A stretch of DNA of 60,000 nucleotides, from the NCBI RefSeq assembly GCF_008831285.2, contig NC_045144.1, forward strand, positions 19,857,716 to 19,917,715, in the 5' to 3' direction. The notes beneath the pieces are model-generated. The model did no database searches. It was not told the DNA's origin and was given only the letters and a program-made list of their open reading frames with translations. A program made the position numbers and the translations under genes. Of this stretch, positions 11,701 to 24,186 are shown piece by piece. Every line of letters begins with the position of its first letter. Positions within the stretch are counted from its first letter, which is position 1. This DNA comes from Nymphaea colorata (taxonomy: Eukaryota; Streptophyta; Magnoliopsida; Nymphaeales; Nymphaeaceae).

Positions 11701-14386
11701 CAGCAATGTTCAATTCTGTTCCAGCTTGTATAAGAGGAAACAAGCCAAGCTTAAACAGGCCTAGTTTAGGCTTGGTTGTGTTTAACCTTAGCTGTGACCA
11801 TGAAGCACATGACCAACATTTGCCTTGTTAATTTTTGAGGCCAAAGACCAGGATATCTGAAGGTATATCAATGTTACACTCCTTGGATTCATACACGTAC
11901 CTCAGTTATAAGAATCTTTGCTCGAAGAGCATCTGCATTTCTTGGCTCTAGCATAAAATCACTTGTTGTATCTCCTGTGAAGGCAACCTCTGGGGACAGT
12001 ATTGTGTCTGTAATCTAGAAGAAAATCCAAGAGTTATAAAATCTTGTGCGAAAGCCAAAAAAAATGACCTGATAGTACACAGAATTGTACATTCAATTTC
12101 AGAAAACAAGCAAACTGACAAACCTCAACCCCAGAAAGCTTCAAATTTTTTATCTTATCTCCTTTAAGATGAGCATACATCTTCTTCAGCTTGCGCCTAA
12201 CTGAGTAAATGACATATCCCTAAACAAAACAATAAAACAAATTATACTACTCATTGAATTAAGCAGTGACCATCAAAGCAAACCGCAAACCCAGGAAAAC
12301 TTAATTTAAAAACAGAAAAAGAAGTAAAAGAATAAGATGGAACACCTGACTAGGAATAACGTGGTAAGTTTTGAATGGTCTAGCAACCAGATCGTTTCTT
12401 ATTTCATAGGTTTCCCCTACAAATGAAAATATTTGCCCTTTTATTTTAAAGAAAAGAATTAGAAGTAGAAACAGTAGAAAAATCAAAGTAGCAAACTCAC
12501 CCACATCTAATGCAATCAAATCCAACTTTAGTTCCACCTGACTCATGGACCTGTGAATGTCTAGCAATTTCTCAACATCATTTTTAATGCAGGGTGGCAC
12601 GAACACAGTTGGAGGCTTCAAGTTGTAAAGTGCCCGTGTAGCAAGATACATTGGTAATCCACCCTGCAAAGAACACAATTCAGAGAAGAGAATAAAAAAC
12701 CGAAATACTGTTTCTTGTTTACAATTTTTACAATCTTCAATCGGTGGATTCAATTTTTCCACTTAGTAGGGTAAGGTGGAGTCGGAAAGTGATTAGGGAG
12801 CAAGAGCGAGAAACAACAATTTCACAGCTACACATGAACTGAGAAACTGTAGCTTGAGCAACAAGCTCGAAAAACCTGCTTAAGGGAACCCAAGAAAAAT
12901 TAAAAAAATATCAGCAAGCATATACAACTATTCTTCAACCAGATTAAAATGGATAAAATCACATAAAAATTTCTCCCCTAAGATTGGTTTGATTCCACCA
13001 AGGGAGATGATCTCCCTGCTGCCCTTGATATAGTTTGGCGAATGCTTGAAAAGTACTTGACAAACACAGTCGATTGGGGGAGAGAAAGCAATGTATAATA
13101 TTGTATCAATGGGTTTTAGTAAAAGTGATGCAAAGCAAGAAGCAATGCAGAAGCGAAAAAGCAAATTTTAGAGAGGGGACCCAGGCTTTTTCTGGTAACT
13201 GCTTGACCATGAAAGGTCTACAAGTTTTGCAGGAAGAAATCAACCACAGTACCTTTAATCAATTGCATTTTGGAGTTCGAAATCTTATCAAATAGACTTT
13301 CTTTTTAAATGATGACGAACTCCCAATAGAAACTCTTCAAGAAACAGATCACCTTAATGGCTATGCCTCTTTAAGAGGAATACCCCCTGTCGAGCCCGAG
13401 CCACCATGCCTTAACTAGGACAAGTCCATGGAAAAGCTTACAGAATGGCAGGCTTGATCCAAAATCTTCATCTTTAACACCATTCACAATTCACAACCTC
13501 TTTAATTTTATCAATGACTAACCAGTTAACTAGTGCATAACCACTGAAGATTAATAGCAATTCGTGAACATTCTCGGCCTAAGCATGCACTTCAAAAAGG
13601 TTCCATATGGCTGCGTACTGCCGAACTGCTAACCGGATTCGGGTTGTACAGGATTCTCTAAAATCTCCATAGTATTGCGTTGACAGCACATTACAAGTAG
13701 TATCGGACTCATAACCCAAACAAACACGATATTTTCAATAAAAAAGCGTTGTTACGAAATTAACGCGACAACATTCCTTAGGCTTTATATTGATGTATTA
13801 CGTTCTTCCCCTGCACCACGCGCAGAATATTTCCCAGAAATGGATGGTGGAGAGTAGTGATTTGATACTTTGGTTCTCTGTATATGGGCCCTTAACACGA
13901 AATTGGAAGAGAGATGAAGATGATAGGGAAAGGAGCAGCAGGAAAATGGGAGCGAAAAGGGCGACTCACAATGTGGTCGAGATGAGCATGGGTGATGAAG
14001 AGGAAGTCCTGGTGGACAGCTCTTTGAGGGCAGCGGCCGATGTCGAAGGCCACGTTGAGGCTGGGCACCACCACGCACGTCTCGTGGCCGCCGACGGAGA
14101 TACCCTCCACCATGACGCCCTCCACCTCGATGCCCTTCCTCTGCACCTCTGCCCTCGCCTTCCTGTACTCCTCCTCCTCCATCGCCCTGTTCAGTGCCGT
14201 CAGGAAACCAGGCCCCTTCTCCTTCGTCGCCCGGGCCGCTACCCCCTTCCCCTGACTCCTGGCACCGACGCTCCTCCAAGGCGGGTGCCTGATGAACTGG
14301 TGGAGCTCTGGCGGCGACGCTGCTTCGAGGGCCGGAGGGGGAGGAGGACCAGAGGGGCAACTGGCCACGGACATTGCCGCCAACAT
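8769..14386 (-). CDS. TRZ2: tRNase Z, short form, chloroplast type (TRZ2), 8 exons, 364 aa
   Basis: This metallo-beta-lactamase endonuclease cuts the 3' trailer from tRNA precursors. The TRZ2 class acts in chloroplasts, and the first 60-70 residues, rich in A, S, P and R, look like a transit peptide. Exons (minus): 14386-13970, 12663-12501, 12416-12346, 12219-12124, 12014-11901, 11544-11476, 9014-8940, 8858-8769. All introns are GT-AG and the joined frame is 1095 bases with no stop until TAA at 8771-8769. Visible motifs are VEGISVGGHET (N-terminal fold), the metal site HAHLDH at residues 133-138, the metal-bridging Asp264 in FTGDTTSDF, HGHTHLSE at 303-310 with His307, and THFSSRY with His327. 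The length is close to the family's short form (about 350 aa). A second in-frame ATG is codon 5. Intron 7 (2.5 kb) carries a SINE and a TIR repeat. The 5' end of the gene lies in duplicated DNA. Confidence 0.94.
9653..9981. repeat. Inverted-end repeat in TRZ2 intron 7
   Basis: The left end GTCACATGGGTGC pairs with the reversed right end GTCACATGGATGTGGGGTGC about 330 bp away. The right part contains the word family GGTGCGGGTTGGGGGTGCGG in reverse, plus a TATATA/CACACA stretch. The same words recur on the plus strand at about 42780-43015, inside FAH intron 11. Confidence 0.38.
11071..11225 (-). mobile_element. tRNA-derived SINE in TRZ2 intron 7
   Basis: On the minus strand an A-box-like TGGCATACTAGG is followed 30 bases later by the B-box-like GGTTTGAACC, then about 90 bases of body, then a run of about 12 A. 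This is the layout of a polymerase III SINE with a poly-A tail. The head boundary and the target duplication could not be fixed. Confidence 0.45.
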
Positions 14387-15817
14387 TCCTCTGTTTCCTC
14401 TTCTTCCTCCTCCTCCGAACGATACCGGCGACTGTGTGGAAGATGAGCCCGAAATTTCGGATATAGGCGGGTCGGTTCGGCTTGGAGGCGTTCTGACCCA
14501 ACCTATACGGATCCGAAATGGATCGGATATAAAGCAGTTAAGGTTTAAATTAGATTGGATTATGGATCCTATCCGCTTGTGGCCCCAGTTGGTAGGGCTA
14601 GCTTATTTTCAGCCTTGATTGAACATGTAATTAATATAGCTTGATTTTTATTACTTAAACTTGAGATTGTCAAATAAAGACTTGAAGTGAACTGCTATTT
14701 TAAATAACCAAAACAACAACTCTGCTTTGTTCAACATTTACAATATCAAGCAAAAGTTTGACATGCCATAGCTAACGAACACAAACGCCAAAGCTCTATC
14801 TGTTTAGGAAGATGTAGGTTTTAAGGTTCTAAGCTTCAACGAGTATATCTAATTAGTTGGGTAGGTGGATATGTAGAAGGGGCATCACATGTTTGATTTT
14901 CATGAGTGCTACTTTTTTTTATGATAAAAGGTGCGAGCATGACAATTTAGTTGATGGTTGGTTGTATCGTATCCTACCTAAGTATTAATACAGTTCAAAA
15001 CCCTAAATGTAAGAGAATAGGGGCATACCCAAGTCCTGATGTAGTTCAAAACCTTAAGGACCAATATCCTCTAGCCATGTAAATAAAATTCAAATTTTTG
15101 AAAATTTTTCTTGCACATCAAACTTGGGATGAAAAAAAAAAGTAAACATTGGGTTGGTTTTCCAAAGTTTTTTCCATATACTTCTTTCCATCTCAAGGGG
15201 TAGATGTTGGGTTCTCAAGCAATGCTTAATCCAACTATTTTGTTTTTTTCTTTCTCATTCTTATCAAATTGAGAAATTTATTTCTTAGAACATAAACTCA
15301 AGTGCAACAAACACAAAGAGATTTTGAAAATTTGAATTTTGTTTCCATTTCTTTAATTCCTGAAATAAGTTTATGGAAACTTCTTTTCAAGTCCGTATTT
15401 CCACTGCATCAAATGGTAAGGGGAATGGGGCAGTTTGAATCTTCTTTGGACTCTAAATTATTAACCTCTTGCTCAACCAACGGTTTAAAGGTTCTAAGAA
15501 AAATTATCTACAATATTATGGCAAACGCATTCCTTTGCCTAGCCATTTATTTCAAGATCATTTTGGATCATCATCCAACCATTGGGCATCCTAATTGCAT
15601 TCCCAATCAGAACAAGTGACCAATTTGAAGCCTTGCATTTAAATGGGAAAGGGTTTAATTCCATGTATTTGTAAAAGTATTTCAAATTCATAGATGTGTA
15701 ACCTCACAAGTTGTTTAGGATAGCAGCTGAGCCAAAAGTGGGCTCGTGTGGCACTTGCAAGGTGCACATGACACTACGTTCCTACATTATCAATTTGCCG
15801 TTCTCACCATTCTTTGG

Positions 15818-16378
15818 CAGGGCTGCACACGAGCCAGCTCGAGCTCAACTAGGCTCAAAAAACTCGAGCTCGAGCTCGGCTCGAACTAAAGTCGAACTCC
15901 TTATAACAACCTAGAGCTTGACTTAATTACACAAAATCATGCTCGAACTCGACTCGTTTAACCCATTTAAGTCGATTAAACATTAACTCGTGTAAACATT
16001 AGCTAGTTTAACTCTTGTCAACCTTAACTCATGTAACTTGTTTAACTCGTGTAAGTATTTACTCCACATTTGTGTTTGATTTTTCTTAGAGGATGTTGGA
16101 TGCCCATATTCAAACACGTTCAACACATGTAACTTATGAAAATTTGCTTTTATCCTAAAAGTTAAAATGTGATTCAGTGAACGGTTTTTGGCAATATTAC
16201 ATAGAGTACCGATGCGAGTAGAGTCGAGTATAAACGAGTCAAGTTCCTAAAACTCGAACTTGATGAGTATATTTGTAAGTTCAATCTCGGTTGTTTATAA
16301 ATAAGTCAAGCACAAACCGGGCTTTTTTGAGCGAGTTTGGGTCGATCTCAAATTGGTTCAACTAGTTGTGCAGCCCTA
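15818..16378. mobile_element. hAT-type MITE, copy A
   Basis: The ends (C/T)AGGGCTGCACA and TGTGCAGCCCTA are inverted. They are flanked by an 8 bp duplication, TTCTTTGG at 15810-15817 and TCCTTGGG at 16379-16386. Copy B, at 26833-26840, keeps the undecayed TCCTTGGG on its left side. The interior is built from CTCGAGCTCG and ACTCGTTTAA words and has no coding capacity. An 8 bp target duplication with these ends indicates the hAT superfamily. A relative lies at 53773-54156. Confidence 0.75.
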
Positions 16379-16462
16379 TCCTTGGGATAGAATGCTAGGT
16401 ACCATTAGTCAAGGGCAAGGAGGTTATGTCTTTAAGACTTATTCTACCGTTCTTTACATCTT

Positions 16463-16745
<283 letters not shown>

Positions 16746-17889
16746 GGGGGGAGGAGGATTTTTTCTTTTTTTTGTTTCAAAGACTGTTTTTGTCAGAATT
16801 TCAAATCGACTGCTTCAAGTTTTTTTGTTTTTGTTATACCGATCCCATGAAACATATTACATGTTGATGAACCAATTATTTGTTACTATTTTTCAAAATG
16901 ACTCAATCACTATTTTCGGACATATGACACGTTTAATCTTTTTTTTTCCCTATTTCATCGTAATTTAAATCTCGGCTTTTATGAGAAGAAGAAAAAGTGA
17001 CGCCCTTCGTTTAAAAAAGGTTTAACGTAAAAAATATGAGGTATCCGGTCCGTGCCTGAGATTATACTCAGAAGTTCAGCCCTTAAGCGAAACTATCTTA
17101 ACATTCAGAAGTTAGTAGTTTTCTTTCGGGGGCCTTCGTTATGCCAATAATTTTGAAAAAGGACCGTCATTTTGCAATTTTTTAATAGAAAACTTTATTT
17201 TGTAAAAACTGCAGATAATTGGGGCAAGTTCTCATTCTAAACGACGCTATTACTACAAACATATAAGTTCCCATCGTTAAGAAAACATTACCAGCCCTTC
17301 AATATTTACTTATTTTTATATTTACATAATTTTGTTATGTTATGTACATAGTGCGGCTTTGGAAGTAAAAATCCATGAATGAGTTCTCCTCCAACAAAAT
17401 TTGAATACCAAGTTTTTAGCTGACATTTTTTTTGTGAATTGAGATAAAATTGGCTTTCATTTCACAACATTTTACTGTCGACGACTTATAACATTTTATC
17501 TTCTTATAATAAATCACATGATCTGCAATGTTGTGATGATCTTGGTGAGAAAATCATGAAATCGATTCGTTTCATAAACTTATAGGCTAAACAGGAGGCC
17601 TTAGGTGAAATTTTTCATGGAAGAGAATACACGTGATGTCTATGTCCGACCCTTGACCAGGAAGGAGAAGGCGGTTGGACACTAATCTTTGCAACAGAAA
17701 CGCGGTATATACGAAGACGCTTGGCGGATAAAGGACATGATGACGCTGAAGACTCAGAGAGTGGCGGAGCCGCAGTAGTGGTAAGTAGCAAGTAGAAATT
17801 AGAAACTCCTCCTTGTTGCTGCTCCTGCCGCCGCCGGCATCGCCGGAGAAGACAAGGCGAGGAAAGAGGAAAAGAAAGAAGGAGGAAAA

Positions 17890-18096
17890 ATGGTGATGAG
17901 GTCTTTCGTGGATGTCGATCCCGACTCCCACTTCCCGCTGGAGAACCTGCCCTTCGGCGTGTTCAAACCCGCCGATGACAAGGAAGGCCGTCCCGGCGTC
18001 GCTATCGGCAATTTCGTCCTCGACCTCTCGGAGATCGCCGCTGCCGGCCTCTTCTCCGGTCCCATCCTCTCCGGCAACTCCCAATGCTTCTTCCAG
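17890..18096 (+). pseudogene. Orphan first exon of fumarylacetoacetase (copy A)
   Basis: This frame starts at ATG 17890 and keeps 69 codons and the GT donor at 18097. Residues from the second Met on are identical to all 67 residues of live FAH exon 1; I see only two silent base differences in that stretch. Beyond the donor only a short piece of intron 1 remains (to about 18322), and no later FAH exon lies before the live copy. It cannot make the enzyme alone, though promoter and exon look intact and it could be transcribed. A splice from this donor into exon 2 at 29750, bypassing exon 1 of the live copy, is conceivable but unsupported. Confidence 0.82.
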
Positions 18097-18322
18097 GTCT
18101 ATCCTCTCCTTTTCCCTTTTTTTCATTGCTACTCTGTTACGCACTTCTTCGGATGAAAGGGCGACCGGTCGCTTGAATTTCATCGCAAAGATTGATGTAT
18201 TTGGACATGGTTTATTTTCATCACTAATGAAATGATTCTTAGGAAGCTTCCCAGCGCTTGGCTTGTGACTCGTGAGTGGGACATTAGCAAAAAGCAGCAG
18301 CTTAGCAAAAAATAACACACCA

Positions 18323-21044
18323 CCGGCGACATATAGCGGTGAATCTTTTCACCGATATAAATTTCTCATCACCGGCCGCATTGTATAACCAAAATCATGC
18401 CAAATTTGGATTTGGATTTGGACCGATCCTTTCAAGCTCTGAGCCCTCTTATATCTGGATTTAAGGTCCCTTTTCCTAATGGAGGGGATTCACAGTCACA
18501 GCCTCACCCGATCGATCAATTCTCTTTGGATGTGACTTGAATCTGGAGCCCGTGTCAATTTTATTTCTAATGAAATTTAAATCAGTTTCAATGATTTAAA
18601 GATAAATTCAATCAATTTCCCCCCTATCGATGATCTAGTAATCAACTCTATCTGGGTCTTCATTCCAACCAAGACTTTCATTACCTACGTTCAACATGCC
18701 TTTGATCCAGATCCGGCCATAATCCTATTTAGAAGTCAATTCTTGAAAATAAAAAAACTTTTTACTTTTGAGTGCCTGCGCATGATGATATGGAGCAAAG
18801 GAGAGAAGGACATTTTGGTAATTTGTTAAAAAGAAATGTCTTTCATAATCTTTTTACTTTTTTTGTTTTCATTTTTTATATTTACAAAAAGTTTTTTCCA
18901 GTGTGAGCTAAGGGTAACTATACTATGCATGAAAACGCGTCGCTAAGAACATATATGGTTCGGATTCACATGGGTCCATCCTTTATCAGATTTGGCTTAC
19001 CTGGATTTTGTACACTGGCACTTGGATCAGACTTAGATTCAGATCCTAATCTTTATAAACTAAATATCAAATCTAACAAGATCCGAGGTTTTATCATATA
19101 TTTTTAAAGTTCAGTCTCATTTTAGATCTAAAAATATAAAAACCATGTGTTGGGAAATGATGCTCCGACCTGTTATTGGAATAAAGTAGAAGAACTGTAC
19201 AGCAAATATACAACTTAAGAATCAAAACTCAAAAATTATCTACCATCAAAAAGCTTGGTCTAGAATAGATCTTTCCTAAGAGGGAGGGAGGGAGTTGGGC
19301 AAGGCAAGGAAAGCTGGGGAGAGAGAAAAAAAAATAAAAAAAAGAAAAAAGAAAAAGAAACGGGCAGTTTAGGGGCCATTAATTCCAATTTCTATTGCTC
19401 TATGATATGTTGTGAAACTAGATTTTGTCATATTCAAAGATTTAGTCAATAGATTATGAAGATAATAGAGAAATAAAATCATCTCCTCCTCCTGCATGCC
19501 AATCGTTTTCGTCAAATGCATACTTTCTTTGCATAAAGTACGAAAATAAAATTAACATATAAAAGCCAATTGGTCTGCCAAAAAGTGAAGGCATATAAAG
19601 TTTTATTGTTGCACATCTATAATTTCTTTATTTGCTACAAATTTTACTTTAATTTTTTGAATCTATAGTCACCATATGAAGATGCTGCTCTTTGTCTATA
19701 AAAATGCAAGCCTCATTCTTCTTTGTACAATACAATGGTGTCTTCTTCTCATTGTTTAATAAGAAGAAGTTGTTTATAATGTTATGAAGCACCCATCTTT
19801 TTTTTTTTTTTTTGCATTGGTTTGTCTTTTCGTTTTTTACCTATATGTTTTTTTTAAGACTGATATTTTTTTATTCAATGAGCTTTGTAGCAAGTTTTGT
19901 TCGATGACTTAGCATGAATAATTCATTCAAATTTTTCATTAGGAATCCGCCAAACCAGAGGTCTGAGCTAGACCCTTGGAGAGCATCGAATCTTTATACC
20001 ATATACAGCTACTTTATAGACAAGGGGGAAGAAAGCGAGAACAAGTTGTTATCATATACCATATACAGCTACCCTGTAGACTTTCATTGAGTTGATCATG
20101 TAGAGACCAACAAACTGGATTGGAGGAAGGTATGTATATCATGTACGGGTATTTTACGGCGATGAATTTTTCGGGTTACGGTAAAGTTGTATATCTCGGA
20201 AATATCTTGAGAAATTCTTGGTTTTTTAAAAAATTTAAAACAGTTAATAAATCCTGAAAAGTATACAAAAATAAAAATTAATAAAAATATAAAAAAACGC
20301 AAAAAATGTACGTTTTTTTCTTTTCTAGCGTTTTTAAAAAAGACGCGTTTAGTTGTTATTTTATACGGCAAAATTTCTCAGGTATTATACGTGTTTTTTT
20401 CAAATAATACGTGTTTTGTGTGACAATATAAACCACAGGATCGTGTGTTCATCCCTCCAACCCTAGAATTGTGACAACTTTCACCGAAAGCATTTTTTAA
20501 AACTATATATCTTTTGATTGATCAAATAATTTCTCCATACGAAAAATGGTGCATTTAGAAACTTAGAAATTAGGAGATCACGAAGCTTATACAGAGAGAT
20601 GTTTTGATGTGGGTGATGTGATCATTGTGGACCTTTGGATGCCAAAATCTACAATACTGCTTCTGCTTATGAGCAAAGGAGGCACAAATATTGGATTGAA
20701 TCGCCTCCGATCCTTGCACTTAGCTGCTTTTGCATTACCAACAAACTTTTATATCTAGCTCTAACTCCTACCCTGTCTAACTAGATATCAACGACTTGGA
20801 GGAATAATGCACCGAAGGGGTTTGGCACTAACAATTTAACTTTTCATTTTTTTCAAGGGGTACTGATATATATGGTTACAAATCAAAGTTGGGGAGCCAT
20901 TAATATCGGAACATGCATTTTTTGTAGGTTCAATTGTAGGGTTTATGTTTCTAACAAGCTCTAGATATGAAAATGATTGATATGAGATTGATATTGTTCC
21001 TCTAAGTATTGGGTCAGCAAGAATAGTATGTCATCCTATAGCCC
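18323..21044. other. Unique spacer, left part, no gene seen
   Basis: This is AT-rich DNA with no supported exon. A roughly 105 bp piece at 18655-18765 (ACCAAGACTTT, CCTTTGATCCAGATCC) recurs at about 22735-22825. The stretch 20690-20740 is a fragment of the inverted-repeat arm described at 21071. Confidence 0.5.
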
Positions 21045-21587
21045 ATGACAAGACTCAAAATTCCTCTTTTTTTCATTTTCTCTGCTGATGGTGAAAAGAA
21101 GTTGAAAAGTCTGTATCCCTACATATCTCCTAGACTCCCACATGATATGAAGGCAAAGCGGATGCAATCACAACAAAATCTTGAGGGTGATGAAGCAGAA
21201 GCTAAGTGCAAGGATCAGAAGCAGCAGCTAAGTGCAAGGATCAGAGGTGATTCAATCCATGTGTTGTCAATGGAAGTCTACATAGCCACTGTATGTGGGT
21301 TGATATCCTTTCTTCTTTCTTGCAAGCCTTCTTCCCCAATATCCGTCCTGTGGCCCAAATTGATGGCGTTCCTGATATCCAACATCATCATCGCCATTCT
21401 GGTGATGGAGTCAAAGTTTATGGCCGATGAATACGTAAAGAGAAACGACTGCATGCTGACGCTCCCTCATCTGCTTCATGCAGCAACCACCCAGCCTTAC
21501 GAGCGCATGGCTGTGGAAGAAGAGGAGGAAGAGTTGGAGATCATGCGAACTCAACAGATGGGTAGAAGATTTTATTGCGAGATTTAA
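21045..21587 (+). CDS. Hypothetical 180-aa protein, possibly DUF4408-like membrane protein
   Basis: This is an ATG-started frame of 180 codons. Residues 1-90 are coded by the left arm of an inverted repeat and are hydrophilic with Q/K-rich parts. Residues about 75-92 (VYIATVCGLISFLLSC) and 100-120 (LMAFLISNIIIAILVM) look membrane-spanning. An SVLWPKL stretch followed by a hydrophobic NIIIAI segment recalls the N-terminal part of plant DUF4408 proteins. The C-terminus is acidic (EEEEEELE). No intron, promoter or homologue in the window supports expression. It may be a gene fragment caught between repeats. Confidence 0.33.
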   Translation: MTRLKIPLFFIFSADGEKKLKSLYPYISPRLPHDMKAKRMQSQQNLEGDEAEAKCKDQKQQLSARIRGDSIHVLSMEVYIATVCGLISFLLSCKPSSPISVLWPKLMAFLISNIIIAILVMESKFMADEYVKRNDCMLTLPHLLHAATTQPYERMAVEEEEEELEIMRTQQMGRRFYCEI

Positions 21588-21836
21588 GCATCATCTGAGG
21601 ATATCAACCCACATACAGCGGCTATGTATACTTCCATTGACAACAAATGGATTGAATCACCTCTGATCCTTGCACTTAGCTGCTGCTTCTGATCCTTGCA
21701 CTTAGCTGCTGCTTCATCACCCTCAAGATTCTGCTATGATTGCATCCGCTTTGCCTTCATATCATGTGGGAGTCTAGGAGATATGTAGGCATACAGACTT
21801 TTCAACTTCTTTTCACCATCAGCAGAGAAAATGAAA
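21071..21836. repeat. 238 bp inverted repeat framing a 290 bp coding loop
   Basis: The left arm 21071-21308 and right arm 21599-21836 are reverse complements with about 8 mismatches and no gaps. Both carry an internal direct repeat of CTAAGTGCAAGGATCAGA. The loop 21309-21598 codes for the membrane segments of the hypothetical protein. No clear target duplication flanks the arms. An RNA read through would form a stem of about 238 bp. Confidence 0.95.
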
Positions 21837-22340
21837 CCAGTGACTTAAATCTTGCTTTTGCTTTAACGGATTGTTGTACTCCAAAATGAGCCTTGTTAAA
21901 GTAAGGGCGGTTCCTCCGATTGTTTAGGCAATCAATCAATGGAAAACTTATTCTCTTTCAAAACTTTTTCTTCCCCACTTTTAGCAGAAATAGTATTTCT
22001 ATATCGTCACCACACGGCCTTTTCTTAACGTATGTGACATAAAAGTGAAAGCGGGTCGGTGATAACAAAGCTTCGAGCCCTCATATATATATATATATAC
22101 ACGCATTTGATGCATCCCAGGCTACCAGCTAGATCAGAGATAAAAATCAAACCTCTTTTATAAATTCTAATTCAGCATGAAACAAGTATTAATTCGAATT
22201 GTTTTATAGAATTTTTATTAACTTTTTTTCCTAGCAAAATGTTAATGTTATAAGAGCGGTGGATTTTTTTTATTATTATAGAATATGAGACATAAATATC
22301 TAGTCCAAATGGATTTTCGTCATGTAAAGGAGGCATAAAT

Positions 22341-22463
22341 GGATTGAATCACCTCTGATCCTTGCACTTAGTTGCTTTCGCATGGCCCTCCAGATTTTGT
22401 TGTGACGCGTTCTTTTTTTCCTTCATATCATGTGGAAGTCCAGGAGATGTATAGAAGGGCCTC
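22341..22463. repeat. Third partial copy of the inverted-repeat arm
   Basis: The words GGATTGAATCACCTCTGATC, TTGCACTTAG and CCTTCATATCATGTGG occur in the same order and orientation as in the right arm at 21648-21772, with more differences. A fourth, shorter fragment lies at 20690-20740. The arm therefore belongs to a small local repeat family. Confidence 0.85.
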
Positions 22464-22906
22464 TCGTGAACGAGACTCTTATATCTCCGGCTGCTGCATT
22501 TGATTACAACAAATTTGCAATTTAAGCCCATAGATATATGATTCCGCATATCTATGTTTGGCGTACGTTCCAAATTGAAATCATAATTTAATGTTCGACG
22601 TGGATTTCAAATCCAAGTTTAATATTCTAATCCATGCCATTCCATGACTATGGATCTTGTTCTAAATCTCCTCTTTTTTTTATAGCCATTGTGCATGTGA
22701 ATCCAGAGCTCAATATGAAGCATTCAATTTTCGTTCTAACCAAGACTTTGTTTACCTACCTTCAAAATGCCTTTGATCCAGATCCATTATCGAATTTGGA
22801 CGTCAACTATTGAGAATAAAAACTGTTTGAATCTCAATTTTCAAAAATGAAGGCTCTTTGGATTTCAATTATCAACTTAAAAGCTTCTAATTTGGAATTA
22901 TTTGAT

Positions 22907-22910
<4 letters not shown>

Positions 22911-22948
<38 letters not shown>
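22911..22948. repeat. (CT)19 microsatellite
   Basis: A pure CT run of 38 bases in intergenic DNA. Confidence 0.98.
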
Positions 22949-22950
<2 letters not shown>

Positions 22951-23678
22951 ATTGTTTTTTCAAAATACATCAAGAAATGCTCCTTTAAGACGTTTGATTT
23001 ACTAAATAATTAGTAAGGTGTTTGATTCTCGTAAGTAACCATAATTTCTTTAATTATAAGAATGAATGTATTAGACCTCACTTACATCCCAATGCAACCC
23101 AAATCATGGGTGCATAGTAAGCCTGGTCATCGCCCTGGCCCGGTAAGGAGCCAGCTCGGGTCGGCCCGACATTCGAAACTCGGGTTCGAGTTCAATGGAG
23201 CAATTAAAACACTAAATATAATTAATTGTAATAAATATTGTATTTATCTATATATAAATAAAATAAATATTTAAAAAAATTATTAATGCAGGGGCCTTTT
23301 AGGACCAGTTGTTGTTGAAGCTCGTGCTTACCTGGAAGGTGAAAAGAAAAACTCAAGCGCTTACCGTTTACGAAGGGAGAAGACTTCCAGACGTCTCCGG
23401 TCAATTACATGCCGTCTGTCAGCCGAACCTCTGACGCTTTCACCAAGATATACAAGGAAAGGAAAAAAATAGCCCGAGTTTCCCTCGAGGAGAGGTCATC
23501 AGTTGGCGTGAAGTCGAAAGCTTACCGAGAAGAAGATTAAATGTATCCAACTACCGTTTGTATCAAACACTTACTGCTGTCAATTTGAGCGATAAATGTC
23601 ATAAAACACACCTAAGAAGCTGCTGTGCCAACTTGCCCACCCTGTTTTTCTCCACCTAACCATCCACCGGGCTGGCTT

Positions 23679-23686
23679 TATAAATA
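23679..23686 (+). promoter_or_regulatory. TATA box of the cysteine-rich protein gene
   Basis: TATAAATA lies about 110 bases before the ATG at 23789. This is a good plant core-promoter match and would start transcription near 23710. Confidence 0.55.
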
Positions 23687-23788
23687 CATCGGCCATGGCT
23701 GTTTCTGCACCATCAGTGGATCATAGAGAGCAGCAGAAGAAGGGTAGTAGCTTGCTTTAGTAGTGGAAGTGGTTACTGCTTATCAAGC

Positions 23789-24186
23789 ATGGCATTGAAG
23801 AGACAATTTGCTCATCCTTCTCGTTGCCCTGTCGCTATGCTTTTCCCTCGTCCTTGCACGAGTTTATGATGAGAAACTAAGTGTGCACCTGTACTCGATA
23901 TCTGTTCTTGTTAATTTCGGGCGTGATCATTAGAAGCTGTACGTTCTGATTGAATGCTGTTGCTTTGATTTCAGAAAAGGAGCTAGATGGTAGCAACATC
24001 GGCGGCGCTGGGGGACGTGCTGTAGACCAGAGTCAATCTGAGTCCGGTGGCGCCGACTTCTTATTGAAGAAGAAACACTGCATGCACTGCAAGCTGTTCA
24101 TGAAGCACTGCTGCGGCTACTTCTGCTGCTCTGCAGAGGAGTACGCGCAGTACATGAAGGGAGAAGCAGTACTCCCCCACAACTGA
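23789..24186 (+). pseudogene. Small secreted cysteine-rich protein gene, frameshifted near the start
   Basis: Exons are 23789-23880 and 23975-24186, with a 94 bp GT-AG intron whose phases fit in the main frame. In that frame exon 1 codes a strong signal-peptide core (LLILLVALSLCFSLVLA), then VYDEKL. Exon 2 continues KELDGSNIGGAGG and a cysteine-dense tail with CMHC, then HCC and FCC, ending at TGA 24184. The only upstream ATG (23789) is one base out of frame and meets a stop after 26 codons. The joined exons are 304 bases, one more than a multiple of three. Either one base has been gained near 23805 or this is a sequencing error. I do not recognise the family. The stop lies only about 25 bases from the left edge of duplication copy B. 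Confidence 0.55.

Noticed and set aside
12301-12762. 153-codon minus-strand frame as a separate gene
   Set aside because: It is TRZ2 exons 2 and 3 read through the intron between them.
13790-14501. Frames of 218 and 238 codons over TRZ2 exon 1
   Set aside because: They are shadow frames of the GC-rich exon 1; the real frame is fixed by tRNase Z motifs and splice phases.
17587-18318. 243-codon minus-strand frame over FAH exon 1, and its counterparts in copy B
   Set aside because: It is antisense to a GC-rich exon and its leader. The composition explains the open frame, and the repeat in copy B follows from the duplication.
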